From Steroidobacteraceae bacterium (GTDB lineage Bacteria; Pseudomonadota; Gammaproteobacteria; Steroidobacterales; Steroidobacteraceae), in NCBI GenBank assembly GCA_027531255.1, contig JAPZRU010000006.1, forward strand, positions 206,724-270,723: a stretch of DNA of 64,000 nucleotides. Direction: 5' to 3'. A program made the translations under genes and the position numbers. This document shows, piece after piece, positions 1-9,406 of this stretch (position 1 is the stretch's first letter; the number at the start of each line of letters is the position of its first letter). The notes under the pieces are model-generated. The model had not been told where the DNA came from. It was given only the letters and a program-made list of their open reading frames with translations, and ran no database searches.

Positions 1-2
1 AG

Positions 3-356
3 CGCTGTCTGGAAGACGGCGGGCGCAGCCCCGATCGCTACCGCGAGTTGCGCGACCGTGCGGCCGACTGGGACGACCGGCGCATCGCAGACGCGCTCAC
101 GCGCGACCTCGTCGCGCGACTGCTGGCGCTCGGACGCGGCGGCGACGCACTGCTCGCGGTCGAGAGCTGGTGGCGTCGCGGCGGCTCGTTCCGGCCGCAG
201 GACGCGCGCACGCTCGCGCAGCTCGTGCACCTCGCGACGACGCTCGGCCATCCGGCCACGGCGGACCGGCTGCTGGAGGAATCCGGCGCGGCTTTCGCAG
301 CCGACGCGGAGATCGCGATGCTGCTCGCGCGGCGCGGGAAGTCCGCCTCCGGCTGA
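3..356 (+). CDS. C-terminal part of an unrecognised protein (5' end outside window)
   Basis: An open frame enters from the left edge and runs 117 codons to a TGA. The visible part is alpha-helical and Arg/Ala/Leu-rich. It contains the segment ESWWRRGGSFRPQ followed by two helices (LAQLVHLATTLGHPATADRLLEE when read continuously in two parts), which looks like a TPR or helical-hairpin repeat pair. I do not recognise the family. An internal ATG at 48 exists, but the frame continues unbroken upstream of it, so the gene most likely starts outside the window. It converges on the minus-strand gene ending at 383, with 26 bases between them. Confidence 0.55.
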   Translation, partial: RCLEDGGRSPDRYRELRDRAADWDDRRIADALTRDLVARLLALGRGGDALLAVESWWRRGGSFRPQDARTLAQLVHLATTLGHPATADRLLEESGAAFAADAEIAMLLARRGKSASG

Positions 357-382
357 GCCTCGTCGCCTGGACGTCGTGCGCG

Positions 383-1396
383 CTAGCGCCGGACGTTGGC
401 GCGCGCCGGGTGCGAGGCGTAGCGACCGAGCACGTCGTAGCCCATCTGCAGCAGCAGGTCCGGCAGGTCGATGAACACCCAGTTCTCGACCAGGCGCTCG
501 CCCTCTCGGCGCCAGAAGTCCATCACGCGCATCGTGATCTTCCGGCCGGTCGGCGCGAGCCCGAGGAAGTCGCCGCCGCTGTGCGTCGCCCGGATGCTCG
601 GCCAGCCGGTGGAGGCGACGTAGGCGCCCTCCCCGATCCGGCACTTGTGATTGCCGCCGACGCGGTCCGGGAACGCTGCCAGGAAGGGCCGCTGGTGCAC
701 GTCCTGGAAGCCCTTCAGGCCGCGGCAGCTGCCGATGCCGGCGGGCCCGTACCACATCATCCGCTCGACTTCCCAGAAGCGCTCCATGCGCATGCTCTCG
801 AGCGTGCGGCCGTCGAACTCCATCAGCCCGCGGATCATGGCTTCGACCAGCGCGAGGCTCGCGTTCGACTCCGCCGCGTCCTGCGGCGCTGCGATCACGC
901 CATCACGCGTGTGCGGCCCCGGCCAGCGCTCGGGCGAACCGAGCGGCGGCGCGAGCGGCCACACGCCGGCCTGGCGCATGACGTCGAGCACGTCGAGGAA
1001 CACGTATGCCTCGACGACGCGGCCGGCCGCGAGTCGCGCCACCTCGCCATAGCGGATGGACACCGGCACGCCGGTCGCCGGGATGCCGATCCAGTCGCGC
1101 GCGAACGTGCCGACGTAGTGGCCGGTCGCCGCCACCCACGGCGAGTCCTTCCAGGCGCCGGCCATCAGGATGTCGTCGCGCCGCTCGAGGTCGGGCACCG
1201 ACTCGAGCAGCGGCCCCCACAGGCCGTCGACCACGGCCTGCGCGCCGCGCAGCTCGTTGAGGGGATGTGGACCGTGCCAGTCCACGTCGTCGGCGTAGAG
1301 CGCGGCGATGCGCTCGGACCGACGCCCGCCCGGCGCATGGGCGGCGGCGAGCCGCCCGACGTAGGCCGTCCGCTCGGCGTGGAAATCGACGCTCAT
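383..1396 (-). CDS. Tandem SnoaL/NTF2-like domain protein
   Basis: The 337-residue product has two NTF2-like folds. The first (about residues 15-145) contains YADDVDWHGPHPLNEL and an ending VFLDVLDVMRQAG. The second (about 185-325) ends in VFIDLPDLLLQMG. These repeat the same 'conserved Asp on strand, then aromatic/His' pattern of SnoaL polyketide-cyclase-like proteins. Family members are small hydratases, isomerases or cyclases of degradation and biosynthesis pathways; the reaction here cannot be read from sequence. The start ATG at 1396 has GGAG upstream. The gene follows the TonB receptor on the same strand, separated by a strong hairpin. A second two-domain SnoaL protein is encoded at 5552-6538, so the pair flanks the HisD-like gene and probably acts in the same pathway. 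Confidence 0.8.
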   Translation of the reverse strand: MSVDFHAERTAYVGRLAAAHAPGGRRSERIAALYADDVDWHGPHPLNELRGAQAVVDGLWGPLLESVPDLERRDDILMAGAWKDSPWVAATGHYVGTFARDWIGIPATGVPVSIRYGEVARLAAGRVVEAYVFLDVLDVMRQAGVWPLAPPLGSPERWPGPHTRDGVIAAPQDAAESNASLALVEAMIRGLMEFDGRTLESMRMERFWEVERMMWYGPAGIGSCRGLKGFQDVHQRPFLAAFPDRVGGNHKCRIGEGAYVASTGWPSIRATHSGGDFLGLAPTGRKITMRVMDFWRREGERLVENWVFIDLPDLLLQMGYDVLGRYASHPARANVRR

Positions 1397-1448
1397 CGAC
1401 GTACTCCGCGACTGCTGCAGGGTTGCGACGACCGGGCTCCCGTCGCCA

Positions 1449-1480
1449 ACGAAGAGGCGGGCTCGCGCCCGCCTCTTCGT
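1449..1480 (-). terminator. Strong hairpin between TonB receptor and SnoaL gene
   Basis: A perfect 14-bp stem (ACGAAGAGGCGGGC, loop TCGC) lies 25 bases beyond the receptor stop codon at 1505 and upstream of the next minus-strand gene. No U-tract follows on the minus strand, so it may attenuate or stabilise the receptor mRNA 3' end rather than act as a full intrinsic terminator. Confidence 0.55.
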
Positions 1481-1504
1481 GGTCGGACTCCGCGCGGGGC
1501 GGAC

Positions 1505-3817
1505 TCAGAACCGGGCGCCGAAGCGTACGCCCCACATCCGCGGCGCGTCGAAGCTCTGGTTCAGGCCGCGCGAGCCGAACGTGGCCCGGTTCATCGTGAC
1601 CTCGTCGCCGACGTTGTTGACGAACGCCTCCGCCGAGTAGGTGCCGCTCGCCGACCGCCAGCCGAGCCGCAGGTCCACCTTCGTGAAGCTGTCCTGGCGG
1701 TCGAGCACGGTGTTGAAGTCGGTGAGGAAGTAATCGCCGGAGTACAGCGCGGTCACCTGCGGCGTCAGCGTGCCGAGTGCGCCGAGCGCGAAGTCGTAGC
1801 TCACGTTCGCGGTGATCTTCGACTCGGGTGCGTACGGGATCCGGTTGCCGGACAGGTCGACGAAACCGGTATACCGCGCCGGGGCCGGCGTGTTCCGGTA
1901 GGTGTCGTACTCCGCCTCCATCAGCGTCGCCGACACGGCGACGTTCAGGTTGTCCACCGGCACCGCGACCAGCTCCACCTCGACGCCCTGGCTGTGCGCC
2001 TTCGCGGCGTTCAGGATGATCGAGGTCGTGGTCTGCCCGCCGCCCGGCAGCGGGATGATGAACTGGTTCTGGACCTGCAGGTCCTCGAACTCGTTCCGGT
2101 ACGCGGACACGTTGAGCTGCACGCGGTTGTCGGCGAAGCGCGTCTTCGCGCCCAGCTCGTAGGCCGTCACGTCCTCGGGGCCGAACTCGCCCTGCAGCGC
2201 CGCGTTCGTGAACGCGCCGCCGTTGAAGCCGCCCGAGCGGAAGCCGGTCGAGACCGTGCCGTAGAGCATGTTCTGCTCGCTCAGGTGGTACTCGACGTTC
2301 GCGCGCCACGTGGTCTTCTTGAACTCGAGATTGAGTTCGCCGAGCACCGGCGGTACCGCCGTGACCGGCACGAACGCGACCACGCGCTGGTTCGCGCCGA
2401 GCGTCGCCGCGCCGCGTCGCACGTCCTTGGTGTCCTCGGTGTAGCGCACGCCGGCCGTCACGCGCAGCCGGTCGGGCACGAGCCAGTACGAGGCCTGGCC
2501 GAAGATCGCGTTCGACTCGGTCTCCGGCACCGCCGCGATCGGCGTGCCGCAGCCGGCCGAGCCGCGGTTGCCCGACGGGCAGCTCGAGAACACCGAGAAG
2601 TCGATGTCTTCCCTGAAGTAGTAGTAGCCGAGGATCCAGTCGAGGCTGCCGCCGCCGTTCGAGGCGAGCTGGAGCTCCTGGCTGTAGCTCTCGAGCGAGT
2701 CTTCCTGCGCGTCGACGTTGCCGGCGAAGGTCGTGAAGTCGTTGTCCGCGTTGCGGAACACCTGATAGTCGACCCACCCGGTGATCGACCGGAACGTGAC
2801 CGGGCCGAAGTCGTAGGAAACGTTCAGCGAGGCCGCGTGCTGCTCGAGGTCCTGCACCAGCACGGTGTCGCCCGGGTAGAACAGCGGATCCGGGTTGATC
2901 GGGCGGCCGACGTCGACGCCCGCGACGTCCGGGATGCCGTCGAGCTGCGGCAGGCCGATGTTCAGGCGGATCGGCTGGCCGGTGATGCTGAGCGCACCGG
3001 TGGCCGGGTTCACGAACGCGCCGCCGACGCGGTAGCCGAACGCGGCGCCGCCGGTGCCGCCCTCGCTCCAGTAGCTGTAGCGCAGCAACGCCTCGAGCCT
3101 GTCGGTCGGGGCGAAGCGGATGCCGACGCGGGCGTACTCGGTGTCGCGCGAGAAGATGTCGCGCGCGTCGTCGACGCCCTGCACGTAGCCGTCCATCTCC
3201 TCGCGCAGCGCCGCGATGCGCACCTGCATCATCTCGTGCACGGGGAAGTTCACGAAGCCGCTGCCGGCCACGCGGTCGAACTCGCCGACCGTGAGGTCGA
3301 AGCCGGCGGCGAACTCTTCCGTCGGCGCCGCGGCCGAGACCGCGACGTTGCCGCCGAAGGTGTTGCGGCCGTAGAGCGTGCCCTGCGGCCCGCGCTGCAC
3401 CTCCACGCGCTCGACGTCGACGAACGGCTCGTTGGCCTGGGAGGCGCGCGAGCGGTACACGTTGTCGACGAAGAAGCCGATCGTCGGGTCGCCGCTGACG
3501 CCGACGTTCTCGGTGCGCACGCCGCGGATCGCGGGCCGCGCGTCGGAACCCGACTTGCCGAACGAGAAGCCCGGCGTCAGCAGCTCGACGCGCGACAGGT
3601 CGCGGATGTCGTTCTGGGCGAGCGTCTCCGCCGTCAGCGCGGTGACGGCCAGCGGCACGTCCTGAAGGTTCTCCTCGCGGCGCTGCGCGGTGACCACGAT
3701 CTCCTCGAGGCCGGCGGCCTCGGGCGCGGTGCCGCCCTGCTGCGCGAACGCCGGCCACGCGGCGCAAAGACCCAGCGCCACGGCCACGGCACGCGCGCAT
3801 TCGGTTCGACGGTTCAT
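1505..3817 (-). CDS. TonB-dependent outer-membrane receptor
   Basis: This is a 770-residue receptor. A signal peptide ends near AWPAFAQ. It is followed by the TonB box region [18 protein letters not shown] and a plug domain with [17 protein letters not shown]. The rest is a 22-strand-type barrel ending in the C-terminal aromatic signature FGARF. This N-terminus is typical of receptors for carbohydrates and aromatic or terpenoid substrates in Proteobacteria, not of classical siderophore receptors; the ligand is unknown. The ATG at 3817 is chosen because the signal peptide begins there and AGGGGGA lies upstream. The promoter about 70 bases upstream overlaps a copy of the TTGCATCCGAAGTACAA box shared with the neighbouring catabolic genes, so the receptor is probably the importer for that pathway. 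Confidence 0.93.
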   Translation of the reverse strand: MNRRTECARAVAVALGLCAAWPAFAQQGGTAPEAAGLEEIVVTAQRREENLQDVPLAVTALTAETLAQNDIRDLSRVELLTPGFSFGKSGSDARPAIRGVRTENVGVSGDPTIGFFVDNVYRSRASQANEPFVDVERVEVQRGPQGTLYGRNTFGGNVAVSAAAPTEEFAAGFDLTVGEFDRVAGSGFVNFPVHEMMQVRIAALREEMDGYVQGVDDARDIFSRDTEYARVGIRFAPTDRLEALLRYSYWSEGGTGGAAFGYRVGGAFVNPATGALSITGQPIRLNIGLPQLDGIPDVAGVDVGRPINPDPLFYPGDTVLVQDLEQHAASLNVSYDFGPVTFRSITGWVDYQVFRNADNDFTTFAGNVDAQEDSLESYSQELQLASNGGGSLDWILGYYYFREDIDFSVFSSCPSGNRGSAGCGTPIAAVPETESNAIFGQASYWLVPDRLRVTAGVRYTEDTKDVRRGAATLGANQRVVAFVPVTAVPPVLGELNLEFKKTTWRANVEYHLSEQNMLYGTVSTGFRSGGFNGGAFTNAALQGEFGPEDVTAYELGAKTRFADNRVQLNVSAYRNEFEDLQVQNQFIIPLPGGGQTTTSIILNAAKAHSQGVEVELVAVPVDNLNVAVSATLMEAEYDTYRNTPAPARYTGFVDLSGNRIPYAPESKITANVSYDFALGALGTLTPQVTALYSGDYFLTDFNTVLDRQDSFTKVDLRLGWRSASGTYSAEAFVNNVGDEVTMNRATFGSRGLNQSFDAPRMWGVRFGARF

Positions 3818-3887
3818 GCAATCCCCCTGAGGTTCACGCCCGCGGCCGGCCTCCCGAACGGGGCGGTGCCGAGCGAAGTTCCGCGCC

Positions 3888-3917
3888 TTTATGCGCGAAT
3901 TGTACTTCGGATGCAAC
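3888..3917 (-). promoter_or_regulatory. Promoter with overlapping operator, box A1 (TonB receptor)
   Basis: On the minus strand a -35 TTGCAT (3916-3911) is followed after 17 bases by CATAAA (3893-3888). The operator box TTGTACTTCGGATGCAA (3900-3916, plus-strand reading) covers the -35. The same 19 bases, ATTGTACTTCGGATGCAAC, recur exactly at 13097-13115. The arms are an imperfect dyad, TTGyA.......TrCAA. The rest of the 392-base gap between receptor and HisD-like gene shows only the second box at 4124. Confidence 0.62.
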
Positions 3918-4123
3918 TGCTCGGCCGTTCCCGTGCTCGCAGCACGGCCGCCAGCACGCCGCCCGTGTGGCGGATCACCCACACCCGGACTGGACGGGAT
4001 TGGCTGAAGTCAGCGGCAGACTTGGCTTCGCGTGGCGGCATACGCGTCGTCGGTGCCACGGCTGGCCTGGACAACGTGCCCGACGCTCCAGCCGCCGCGT
4101 GCGCGTGCGGGGCGCGCGGTTAG

Positions 4124-4152
4124 TTGCATCCGCAGTCACCGTTTCATACTGT
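4124..4152 (+). promoter_or_regulatory. Promoter with operator half, box A2 (HisD-like gene)
   Basis: TTGCAT (4124-4129), 17 bases, then TACTGT (4147-4152) makes a good sigma70-type promoter reading into the HisD-like gene at 4210. The first 13 bases, TTGCATCCGCAGT, match the shared operator box, but the right arm (CACC) is degenerate. This is therefore the weakest of the five copies. Confidence 0.55.
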
Positions 4153-4209
4153 GCAGCACCCTGCGCGGCCCGGCAGCCCGCGCCCCACCACTTCCCGGGA
4201 GCAGACGCG

Positions 4210-5517
4210 ATGATCCGTTACCTCAAGACCGGCATGTCGGCGGAGCAGGCGGCGAGCGACGACGCGAAGGTGCGCGGGATCGTCGAATCGATGCTGGCCG
4301 AGATCGGGGCGCGAGGCGATGCGGCGGTGCGCGAGTACTCGGCGAAGCTCGACCAGTGGGCGCCGGCCAGTTTCCGGCTGACTCGCGAGCAGATCGAGGC
4401 CTGCTACCGCGAACTCACGCCGCAGGCGATCGAGGACATCCGCTTCGCACAGCAGCAGGTGCGCAACTTCGCGCAGATCCAGCGCGACTCGATGCGGGAC
4501 GTCGAGGTCGAGACGCTGCCCGGGGTGATCCTCGGGCACCGGAACATCCCGGTGAACTCGGTCGGCTGCTACGTCCCGGGCGGCAAGTACCCGCTCGTCG
4601 CGAGTGCGCACATGAGCGTGGTCACGGCCAAGGTCGCCGGCGTGCCGCGGGTGATCGCCTGCGCGCCGCCGTTCCAGGGGCGTCCTGCGCCGGCGATCGT
4701 GGTGGCGATGGACCTCGCCGGCGCCGACGAGATCTACGTGCTCGGCGGCGTGCAGGCGGTGGGGGCGATGGCGCTCGGCACCGAGTCGATCGCGCCCTGC
4801 GACATGATCGTCGGCCCGGGCAACGCCTACGTCGCCGAGGCCAAGCGCCAGCTGTACGGGCGGATCGGCATCGACCTGTTCGCCGGCCCCACCGAGACGC
4901 TGGTGATCGCGGACGAGACGGTGGACGGGGAGCTCTGCGCGGCCGACCTGCTGGGCCAGGCCGAGCACGGCACGAACAGCCCGGCGGTGCTGCTGACGAA
5001 CTCCGAGGAGCTCGCGCGCGAGACGATGGCCGAGGTGGAACGGCAGCTGGAGATCCTGCCGACCGGCGAAATCGCGGCGAAGGCCTGGGCCGACTACGGC
5101 CAGGTGATCGTCTGCGACACCTACGAGGAGATGGTGAAGGTCGCGGACGAGATCGCCTCCGAGCACGTGCAGGTGATGACGAAGGATCCGGATTTCTTCC
5201 TGCGGAACATGACCAACTACGGCGCGCTGTTCCTCGGCGAGAAGACCAACGTCAGCTACGGCGACAAGGTGATCGGCACCAACCACACGCTGCCGACGAA
5301 GAAGGCGGCGCGCTACACGGGCGGACTGTGGGTCGGCAAGTTCCTGAAGACCTGCACGTACCAGAGGGTGCTGACGCCGGAAGCCTCGGCGTTCGTGGGC
5401 GAGTACTGCTCTCGGCTGTGCGCGCTCGAGGGCTTCGCCGGGCACAAGGAGCAGGCCGACATCCGCGTGCGGCGCTACAAGGGCGGCACGGTAGCCGGCG
5501 CGCGCGCGACGGGCTGA
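4210..5517 (+). CDS. Histidinol dehydrogenase-family NAD-dependent alcohol dehydrogenase (HpsN-like)
   Basis: The 435-residue protein has the full HisD fold. The expected zinc ligands are present: Q250 and H253 in LLGQAEHG, D352 in SYGD, and H412 in FAGHKEQ. The catalytic pair E318-H319 lies in ASEHVQ. The substrate-contact segment [19 protein letters not shown] differs from biosynthetic HisD and resembles the catabolic branch that includes sulfopropanediol dehydrogenase HpsN. No other his gene is near; neighbours are transport and degradation genes. It therefore most likely oxidises a hydroxyalkyl substrate of the local pathway to a carboxylate. The ATG at 4210 is preceded by GGGAGCAGACGCG. 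The upstream promoter carries the shared operator box. The precise substrate is not predictable. Confidence 0.85.
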   Translation: MIRYLKTGMSAEQAASDDAKVRGIVESMLAEIGARGDAAVREYSAKLDQWAPASFRLTREQIEACYRELTPQAIEDIRFAQQQVRNFAQIQRDSMRDVEVETLPGVILGHRNIPVNSVGCYVPGGKYPLVASAHMSVVTAKVAGVPRVIACAPPFQGRPAPAIVVAMDLAGADEIYVLGGVQAVGAMALGTESIAPCDMIVGPGNAYVAEAKRQLYGRIGIDLFAGPTETLVIADETVDGELCAADLLGQAEHGTNSPAVLLTNSEELARETMAEVERQLEILPTGEIAAKAWADYGQVIVCDTYEEMVKVADEIASEHVQVMTKDPDFFLRNMTNYGALFLGEKTNVSYGDKVIGTNHTLPTKKAARYTGGLWVGKFLKTCTYQRVLTPEASAFVGEYCSRLCALEGFAGHKEQADIRVRRYKGGTVAGARATG

Positions 5518-5551
5518 GCGGTCCGCGTTCGAGGCGCACGGGGAGCGAGCG

Positions 5552-6538
5552 ATGCCGATGCACGGGTTCGACGCCGAGTTCACCGACCTCCCGGACTACA
5601 TCGTCAAGATCACGGCACGGATCTGGGAAGGGCGCGGCATCGGCGCGATCCGCCGCTACTACGCCGACGACTGCCCGATGTACACCTCGATGGGACCCGG
5701 CGCCGGCGTGCCGGCCATCGTCGCGGGCACGATCGACACGCTGAACGCGTTCCCTGACCGCCGGCTGCTGCCGGAAGACATCGTGTGGTCCGGCGACGAC
5801 CGCGCGGGCTACCTGTCGTCGCACCGGATCATCGCGCCGGCCACGCACCTCGGCCCCGGACCGTTCGGACCGCCGACCGGTCGCGCGGTGTCGTTCCGGA
5901 CGATCGCGGACTGCTTCTGCGTCGGCAACCGCATCGTCGAGGAGTGGCTCGCGCGGGACCAGGCCGGCATCGCACTGCAGCTCGGGCTCGACCCCCAGGA
6001 GCTGGCCGCGCAGCTCGCGGCGCGGGACGGTGCTGCCGGCAAGGCGCCGTGGCACCTGGAGCCGGCGCGCCGCCTGCGCGCCGAGGGCCGCTTCCGCGAG
6101 CCGGTGCTGCAGGCGCATCCGGCCGCCGTGCAGGTGCGCGAGGGCCTCGATGCGGTCTGGAACCGCGCGGAGCTCGATCGCGTCGCCGAGCTCTACCATC
6201 CCGCGTGCACCGTGCACGTGCCGGGCGACCGGACGCTGCACGGTCCGGAACGCGTCAACCGCTGGCTGTTCGGCTACCTCGCCGCGTTCCCGGACGCGCG
6301 CGTGTACGTCGAGCACTCGATCGCGCTGGAGGAGCCGGGGCAGCCGGTCCGCGTCGCCACCCGCTGGTGGCTGACCGGCACCCACACCGGCCACGGCGCG
6401 TTCGGCCCGCCGTCGGGCGCGACCGTGCTGCTGCTCGGCATCACCCACTCGAACCTCGTGAACGGCCGGATCCGCGACGAGTGGGTGGTCGCCGACGAAC
6501 TCGCGCTGCGCAAGCAGATCGCGCTGCAACGCGGCTGA
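5552..6538 (+). CDS. Tandem SnoaL/NTF2-like domain protein
   Basis: The 328-residue product has two NTF2-like domains. The first has YYADDCPMYTSMGPGAG and IVEEWLARDQ; the second has LYHPACTVHVPGDRTLHG and IRDEWVVADELAL. The gene lies 34 bases after the HisD-like stop, with GGGGAGCGAGCG before the ATG, so the two are co-transcribed. The VHVPG...LHGPERV pattern is that of SnoaL-like polyketide cyclase proteins found in carbohydrate and aromatic degradation clusters. It parallels the 337-residue protein at 383-1396, and the two probably arose by duplication. Function is inferred only as a small-molecule binding or cyclase/dehydratase-type step in this pathway. Confidence 0.8.
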   Translation: MPMHGFDAEFTDLPDYIVKITARIWEGRGIGAIRRYYADDCPMYTSMGPGAGVPAIVAGTIDTLNAFPDRRLLPEDIVWSGDDRAGYLSSHRIIAPATHLGPGPFGPPTGRAVSFRTIADCFCVGNRIVEEWLARDQAGIALQLGLDPQELAAQLAARDGAAGKAPWHLEPARRLRAEGRFREPVLQAHPAAVQVREGLDAVWNRAELDRVAELYHPACTVHVPGDRTLHGPERVNRWLFGYLAAFPDARVYVEHSIALEEPGQPVRVATRWWLTGTHTGHGAFGPPSGATVLLLGITHSNLVNGRIRDEWVVADELALRKQIALQRG

Positions 6539-6629
6539 AGGAGCGATGCGGGCCGCGCGTCGCCGCCCCGGGCGCGCTAGGCTAGGGGGACGGGCGCCCC
6601 CGCCCCCCGCAGGACGCACCGCCGAACGC

Positions 6630-7679
6630 ATGCCGAAGAAGAAGCTCGCCAGCGCCGTGGCGACCGCGGCCGCCGATCCCGACCGCCGCGCCACCTCGTA
6701 CGACGTCGCGCTGCGGGCCGGCGTCTCGCAGTCGGCCGTCTCGCGCTGCTTCAAGCCGGGCGCGAGCGTCAGCGCGAAGATGCGCGAGCGCGTCATGCGT
6801 GCCGCGCGGGAGCTCGGCTACACCCCGAACGCGATCGCGCGGAGCCTGATCACGCGCCGTTCGAACCTGATCGCGGTGCTGCTCTCGAACCTCACGAGCC
6901 TGTACTACCCCGAGGTGCTCTCGGAGCTCGCCGAACAGGCCTCGCGCCGCGGCGTGCGCATCCTGCTGTTCACGCTGCCCCGCGAGAGCGACATCGACCA
7001 CGTGCTGGACCAGGTGCTGCAGTACCAGGTGGACGGCGTGGTCGCCGCGGTGCGGCTGAGCCCGGCACAGCTCGCCACCTTCGACCGTCGCCGCATCCCG
7101 GTGGTGTTCTTCAACCGCTACCTGCGCGACACGCCGGTGAACGCCGTCTGCTGCGACCAGTTCGAGGGCTCGCGCGCGATGGTGTCCCGGCTCCACGCGG
7201 CGGGCCACCGGCGTTTCGGCGTGATCGCGGGTCCCGAAGACTCCGTGGTCGGCCAGGAGCGACTCCGCGGTGCGCTGGAGCGACTGGCCGAACTCGGCGT
7301 GCGCGACGTGCCGGTGATCCCGGGCAGCTACGACTACGACAGCGGCGTCAACGGCCTGCACGAACTGGTGAAGCGCATGCGCCGACCGCCCGACGCGGTG
7401 ATCTGCGGCAACGACGTGATGGCGATCGGCTGCATCGATGCGGCGCGCTTCGACTTCGGCCTCGACGTACCGGGCCGCCTCTCGGTGGTCGGCTTCGACG
7501 GCGTCGGACCGTCGGTCTGGTCGAGCTACCGACTGACGACGGTGCGCCAGCCGCTCGAGCGGATGGCGGAAGCGACGATCACCCTGCTGATGGACCGGGT
7601 CGAGAATCCGGGCCTGCCGCCGGAGAAGCGCGTGCTCTCGGGCCAGTTCGTCGAAGGCGCTTCCGCGAAGCTGGCCTGA
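6630..7679 (+). CDS. LacI-family transcriptional regulator
   Basis: The 349-residue protein has a LacI helix-turn-helix at about residues 22-45 (TSYDVALRAGVSQSAVSRCF), a hinge helix near PNAIARSL (66-73), and a periplasmic-binding-protein-like effector domain with ICGNDVMAIGCIDAA and VVGFDG. The ATG at 6630 is used because the DNA-binding domain begins just after it; the in-frame ATG at 6546 would add an Arg/Pro-rich tail. It lies 91 bases downstream of the SnoaL gene and ends 11 bases from the convergent symporter gene. As the only regulator in the first 16 kb, it is the best candidate to bind the TTGCATnCGnAGTAC boxes at four neighbouring promoters. The effector is unknown. Confidence 0.92.
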   Translation: MPKKKLASAVATAAADPDRRATSYDVALRAGVSQSAVSRCFKPGASVSAKMRERVMRAARELGYTPNAIARSLITRRSNLIAVLLSNLTSLYYPEVLSELAEQASRRGVRILLFTLPRESDIDHVLDQVLQYQVDGVVAAVRLSPAQLATFDRRRIPVVFFNRYLRDTPVNAVCCDQFEGSRAMVSRLHAAGHRRFGVIAGPEDSVVGQERLRGALERLAELGVRDVPVIPGSYDYDSGVNGLHELVKRMRRPPDAVICGNDVMAIGCIDAARFDFGLDVPGRLSVVGFDGVGPSVWSSYRLTTVRQPLERMAEATITLLMDRVENPGLPPEKRVLSGQFVEGASAKLA

Positions 7680-7690
7680 AAGCGCCGGCC

Positions 7691-9328
7691 TCAGCGCGGC
7701 CCGCCGAGCGTCGCGAACCCCGCCATCACCGCGAGCGTCAGCCCGAAGAACCCGAGCAGCACCCAGCAGGCGCGGTCCACGCGGCCCGGCACCAGGTACC
7801 AGCCGTCCTGCTTCTCCGGCAGGCCCTGCTCGCGGAAGCGGCGGATCTGCCCGGGCACGGTCTGCTCGTGCCACTCGCGCTGGAAGCCGCCGAGCAGCAC
7901 GCTCGCGACCCAGCCGACCGCGACGTTCACGCCACCGCCGATCACCACGTACCACGGCCAGGCGACGCCCCAGGACTCGAGGCCGAGGCCCGGCACGCCG
8001 CGCACGGCCACGTAGAGGACCACGAAGCCCGCCGCCACGCCCACGAGCAGGCCCTTCTCGTTGGTGTGCTTCGACAGGAAACCCATGCCGAACATTGCGA
8101 GCTTGGCGCCGACGAAGAACGAGCCGATCTGCGAGAGGGTCTCGAGGATCGAGCCGCCGCTGCCGATGAACGCGAACGCGATCGGCACGGAGATCACCGC
8201 GAAGACGAGCGTGAGCAGCCGCGACACCGCCAGCACGTGCGCGTCGCTCTTGGGCCGGCGCGAGAAGCGCACGTAGAAGTCGGCGATCGCGATCGTCGAG
8301 AGCGAGTTGAACGCCGAGGACAGGCTGGACATCGACGCGCTCAGGATCGCGGCGGCGAGCAGCCCCATAAGGCCCGGGATCGCGAGGCTCGCGGCGAACT
8401 CCAGGATGATCGCGTTCGGCTGCTCGAACGGCCGCGCCTCGAAGTGCACGTACAGCAGCGCGCCGATGAAGAAGAACAGGAAGTAGATGAAGAACGCAGC
8501 GTAGCCCATCATCAGGTAGGACTTCTTCGCGTCGCCGACGTTCTTCGCGGCCAGCGCGCGCTGCACCATCATCTGGTTCGCGCCGTAGACCGTGACGTGG
8601 AACAGCGTCATCGCGAACAGGCCGGCCCAGATCGTCGGCGCGACCGAGAAGTCGAGGCGCTCGTCGATCGGGTCGAGCTTGCCCTCGCGGGCGAGCGTGC
8701 CGAGCGCGTCGGACAGCGGGCTGACCGCGTCGACCGCGTGCCAGAGCACCAGTCCCGCGCCCGCGATCAGGATCAGCCCCTGGAACACGTCGGTCCAGAC
8801 CACCGACTTCAGCCCGCCGATCACGGTGTAGGCGACGACCGCGAGCGTGATCACGACGATGCTGGCCCGCGCGTCGAGGCCCGTTGCGAAGGTCAGCACG
8901 ACGGCGGTGGCGGTCAGGATCGACGCGGTCGTGATCGTCTGCGAGACCAGGAACAGCGCGGCGTTCACGAGCCGCGAAGCCACGCCGAAGCGCTTCTCCA
9001 GGTACTCGTAGATCGAGGTGACGCCCGCGTTGAAGAAGAACGGCAGGAACAGCACCACGACCGCGAAGATCACCAGCGGGTAGTTCAGGTGGATCGCGAG
9101 GGCGGCCATGCCGTCGCCGTAGGCCCACGCCGGCCCGCCGAGGAACGACAGCGCGCTCACGTAGGTCGCGGCGACGGAGATGCCGAGCGCCCACCAGGGC
9201 AGGTCGCGGGAGCCGAGGTGCAGTTCGGCCGCGGAGCGCACGCCGCGGCTGGCCCAGAGGCCGATCGCGAGGTTCGCGGCGAGGTACAGCGCGACGATCG
9301 TCCAGTCGAGCCACCCGAACCCGACCAT
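7691..9328 (-). CDS. Sodium:solute symporter (SSS family)
   Basis: The 545-residue inner-membrane protein has about 13 hydrophobic segments. It shows the SSS hallmarks LGSRDLPWWALGISVAATYVSA near the N-terminus and AAILSASMSSLSSAFNSLSTI in the middle, which is the Na+-site helix. The final third has a long cytoplasmic loop (GGFQREWHEQTVPG...) and one more helix. The ATG at 9328 has GGGGGAGGGCGGGCG upstream. Family members import sugars, organic acids or nucleosides with Na+. The divergent intergenic region carries the shared operator box over its -35, so the symporter is likely the inner-membrane partner of the TonB receptor at 1505-3817. Confidence 0.92.
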   Translation of the reverse strand: MVGFGWLDWTIVALYLAANLAIGLWASRGVRSAAELHLGSRDLPWWALGISVAATYVSALSFLGGPAWAYGDGMAALAIHLNYPLVIFAVVVLFLPFFFNAGVTSIYEYLEKRFGVASRLVNAALFLVSQTITTASILTATAVVLTFATGLDARASIVVITLAVVAYTVIGGLKSVVWTDVFQGLILIAGAGLVLWHAVDAVSPLSDALGTLAREGKLDPIDERLDFSVAPTIWAGLFAMTLFHVTVYGANQMMVQRALAAKNVGDAKKSYLMMGYAAFFIYFLFFFIGALLYVHFEARPFEQPNAIILEFAASLAIPGLMGLLAAAILSASMSSLSSAFNSLSTIAIADFYVRFSRRPKSDAHVLAVSRLLTLVFAVISVPIAFAFIGSGGSILETLSQIGSFFVGAKLAMFGMGFLSKHTNEKGLLVGVAAGFVVLYVAVRGVPGLGLESWGVAWPWYVVIGGGVNVAVGWVASVLLGGFQREWHEQTVPGQIRRFREQGLPEKQDGWYLVPGRVDRACWVLLGFFGLTLAVMAGFATLGGPR

Positions 9329-9366
9329 CGCCCGCCCTCCCCCGCACCGGCAGCCGGCGCGCCGGG

Positions 9367-9396
9367 ACTATAGCCAGCGGCGTACTTCGTATGCAA
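9367..9396 (-). promoter_or_regulatory. Promoter with operator, box A3 (symporter / hydrolase divergon)
   Basis: Reading minus, TTGCAT (9396-9391) is followed after 18 bases by TATAGT (9372-9367), a good -10, driving the symporter. The operator copy GCGTACTTCGTATGCAA occupies 9380-9396. It sits only 10 bases before the GTG start of the plus-strand hydrolase gene, so one site could control both directions. Confidence 0.6.
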
Positions 9397-9406
9397 ACTG
9401 CCGGCC

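Noticed and set aside
170..4123. Very long plus-strand open frame (over 1300 codons)
   Set aside because: It is antisense to the SnoaL gene and the TonB receptor, is Arg/Ala/His-rich with no domain, and arises from the high G+C third positions. Similar shadows exist opposite the TPR, DUF1501 and HzsA-like genes.
4210..5517. Histidine-biosynthesis gene hisD
   Set aside because: No other his genes are nearby, the substrate-pocket segment differs, and the operator and neighbours are catabolic. Kept as a HisD-family dehydrogenase without a symbol.
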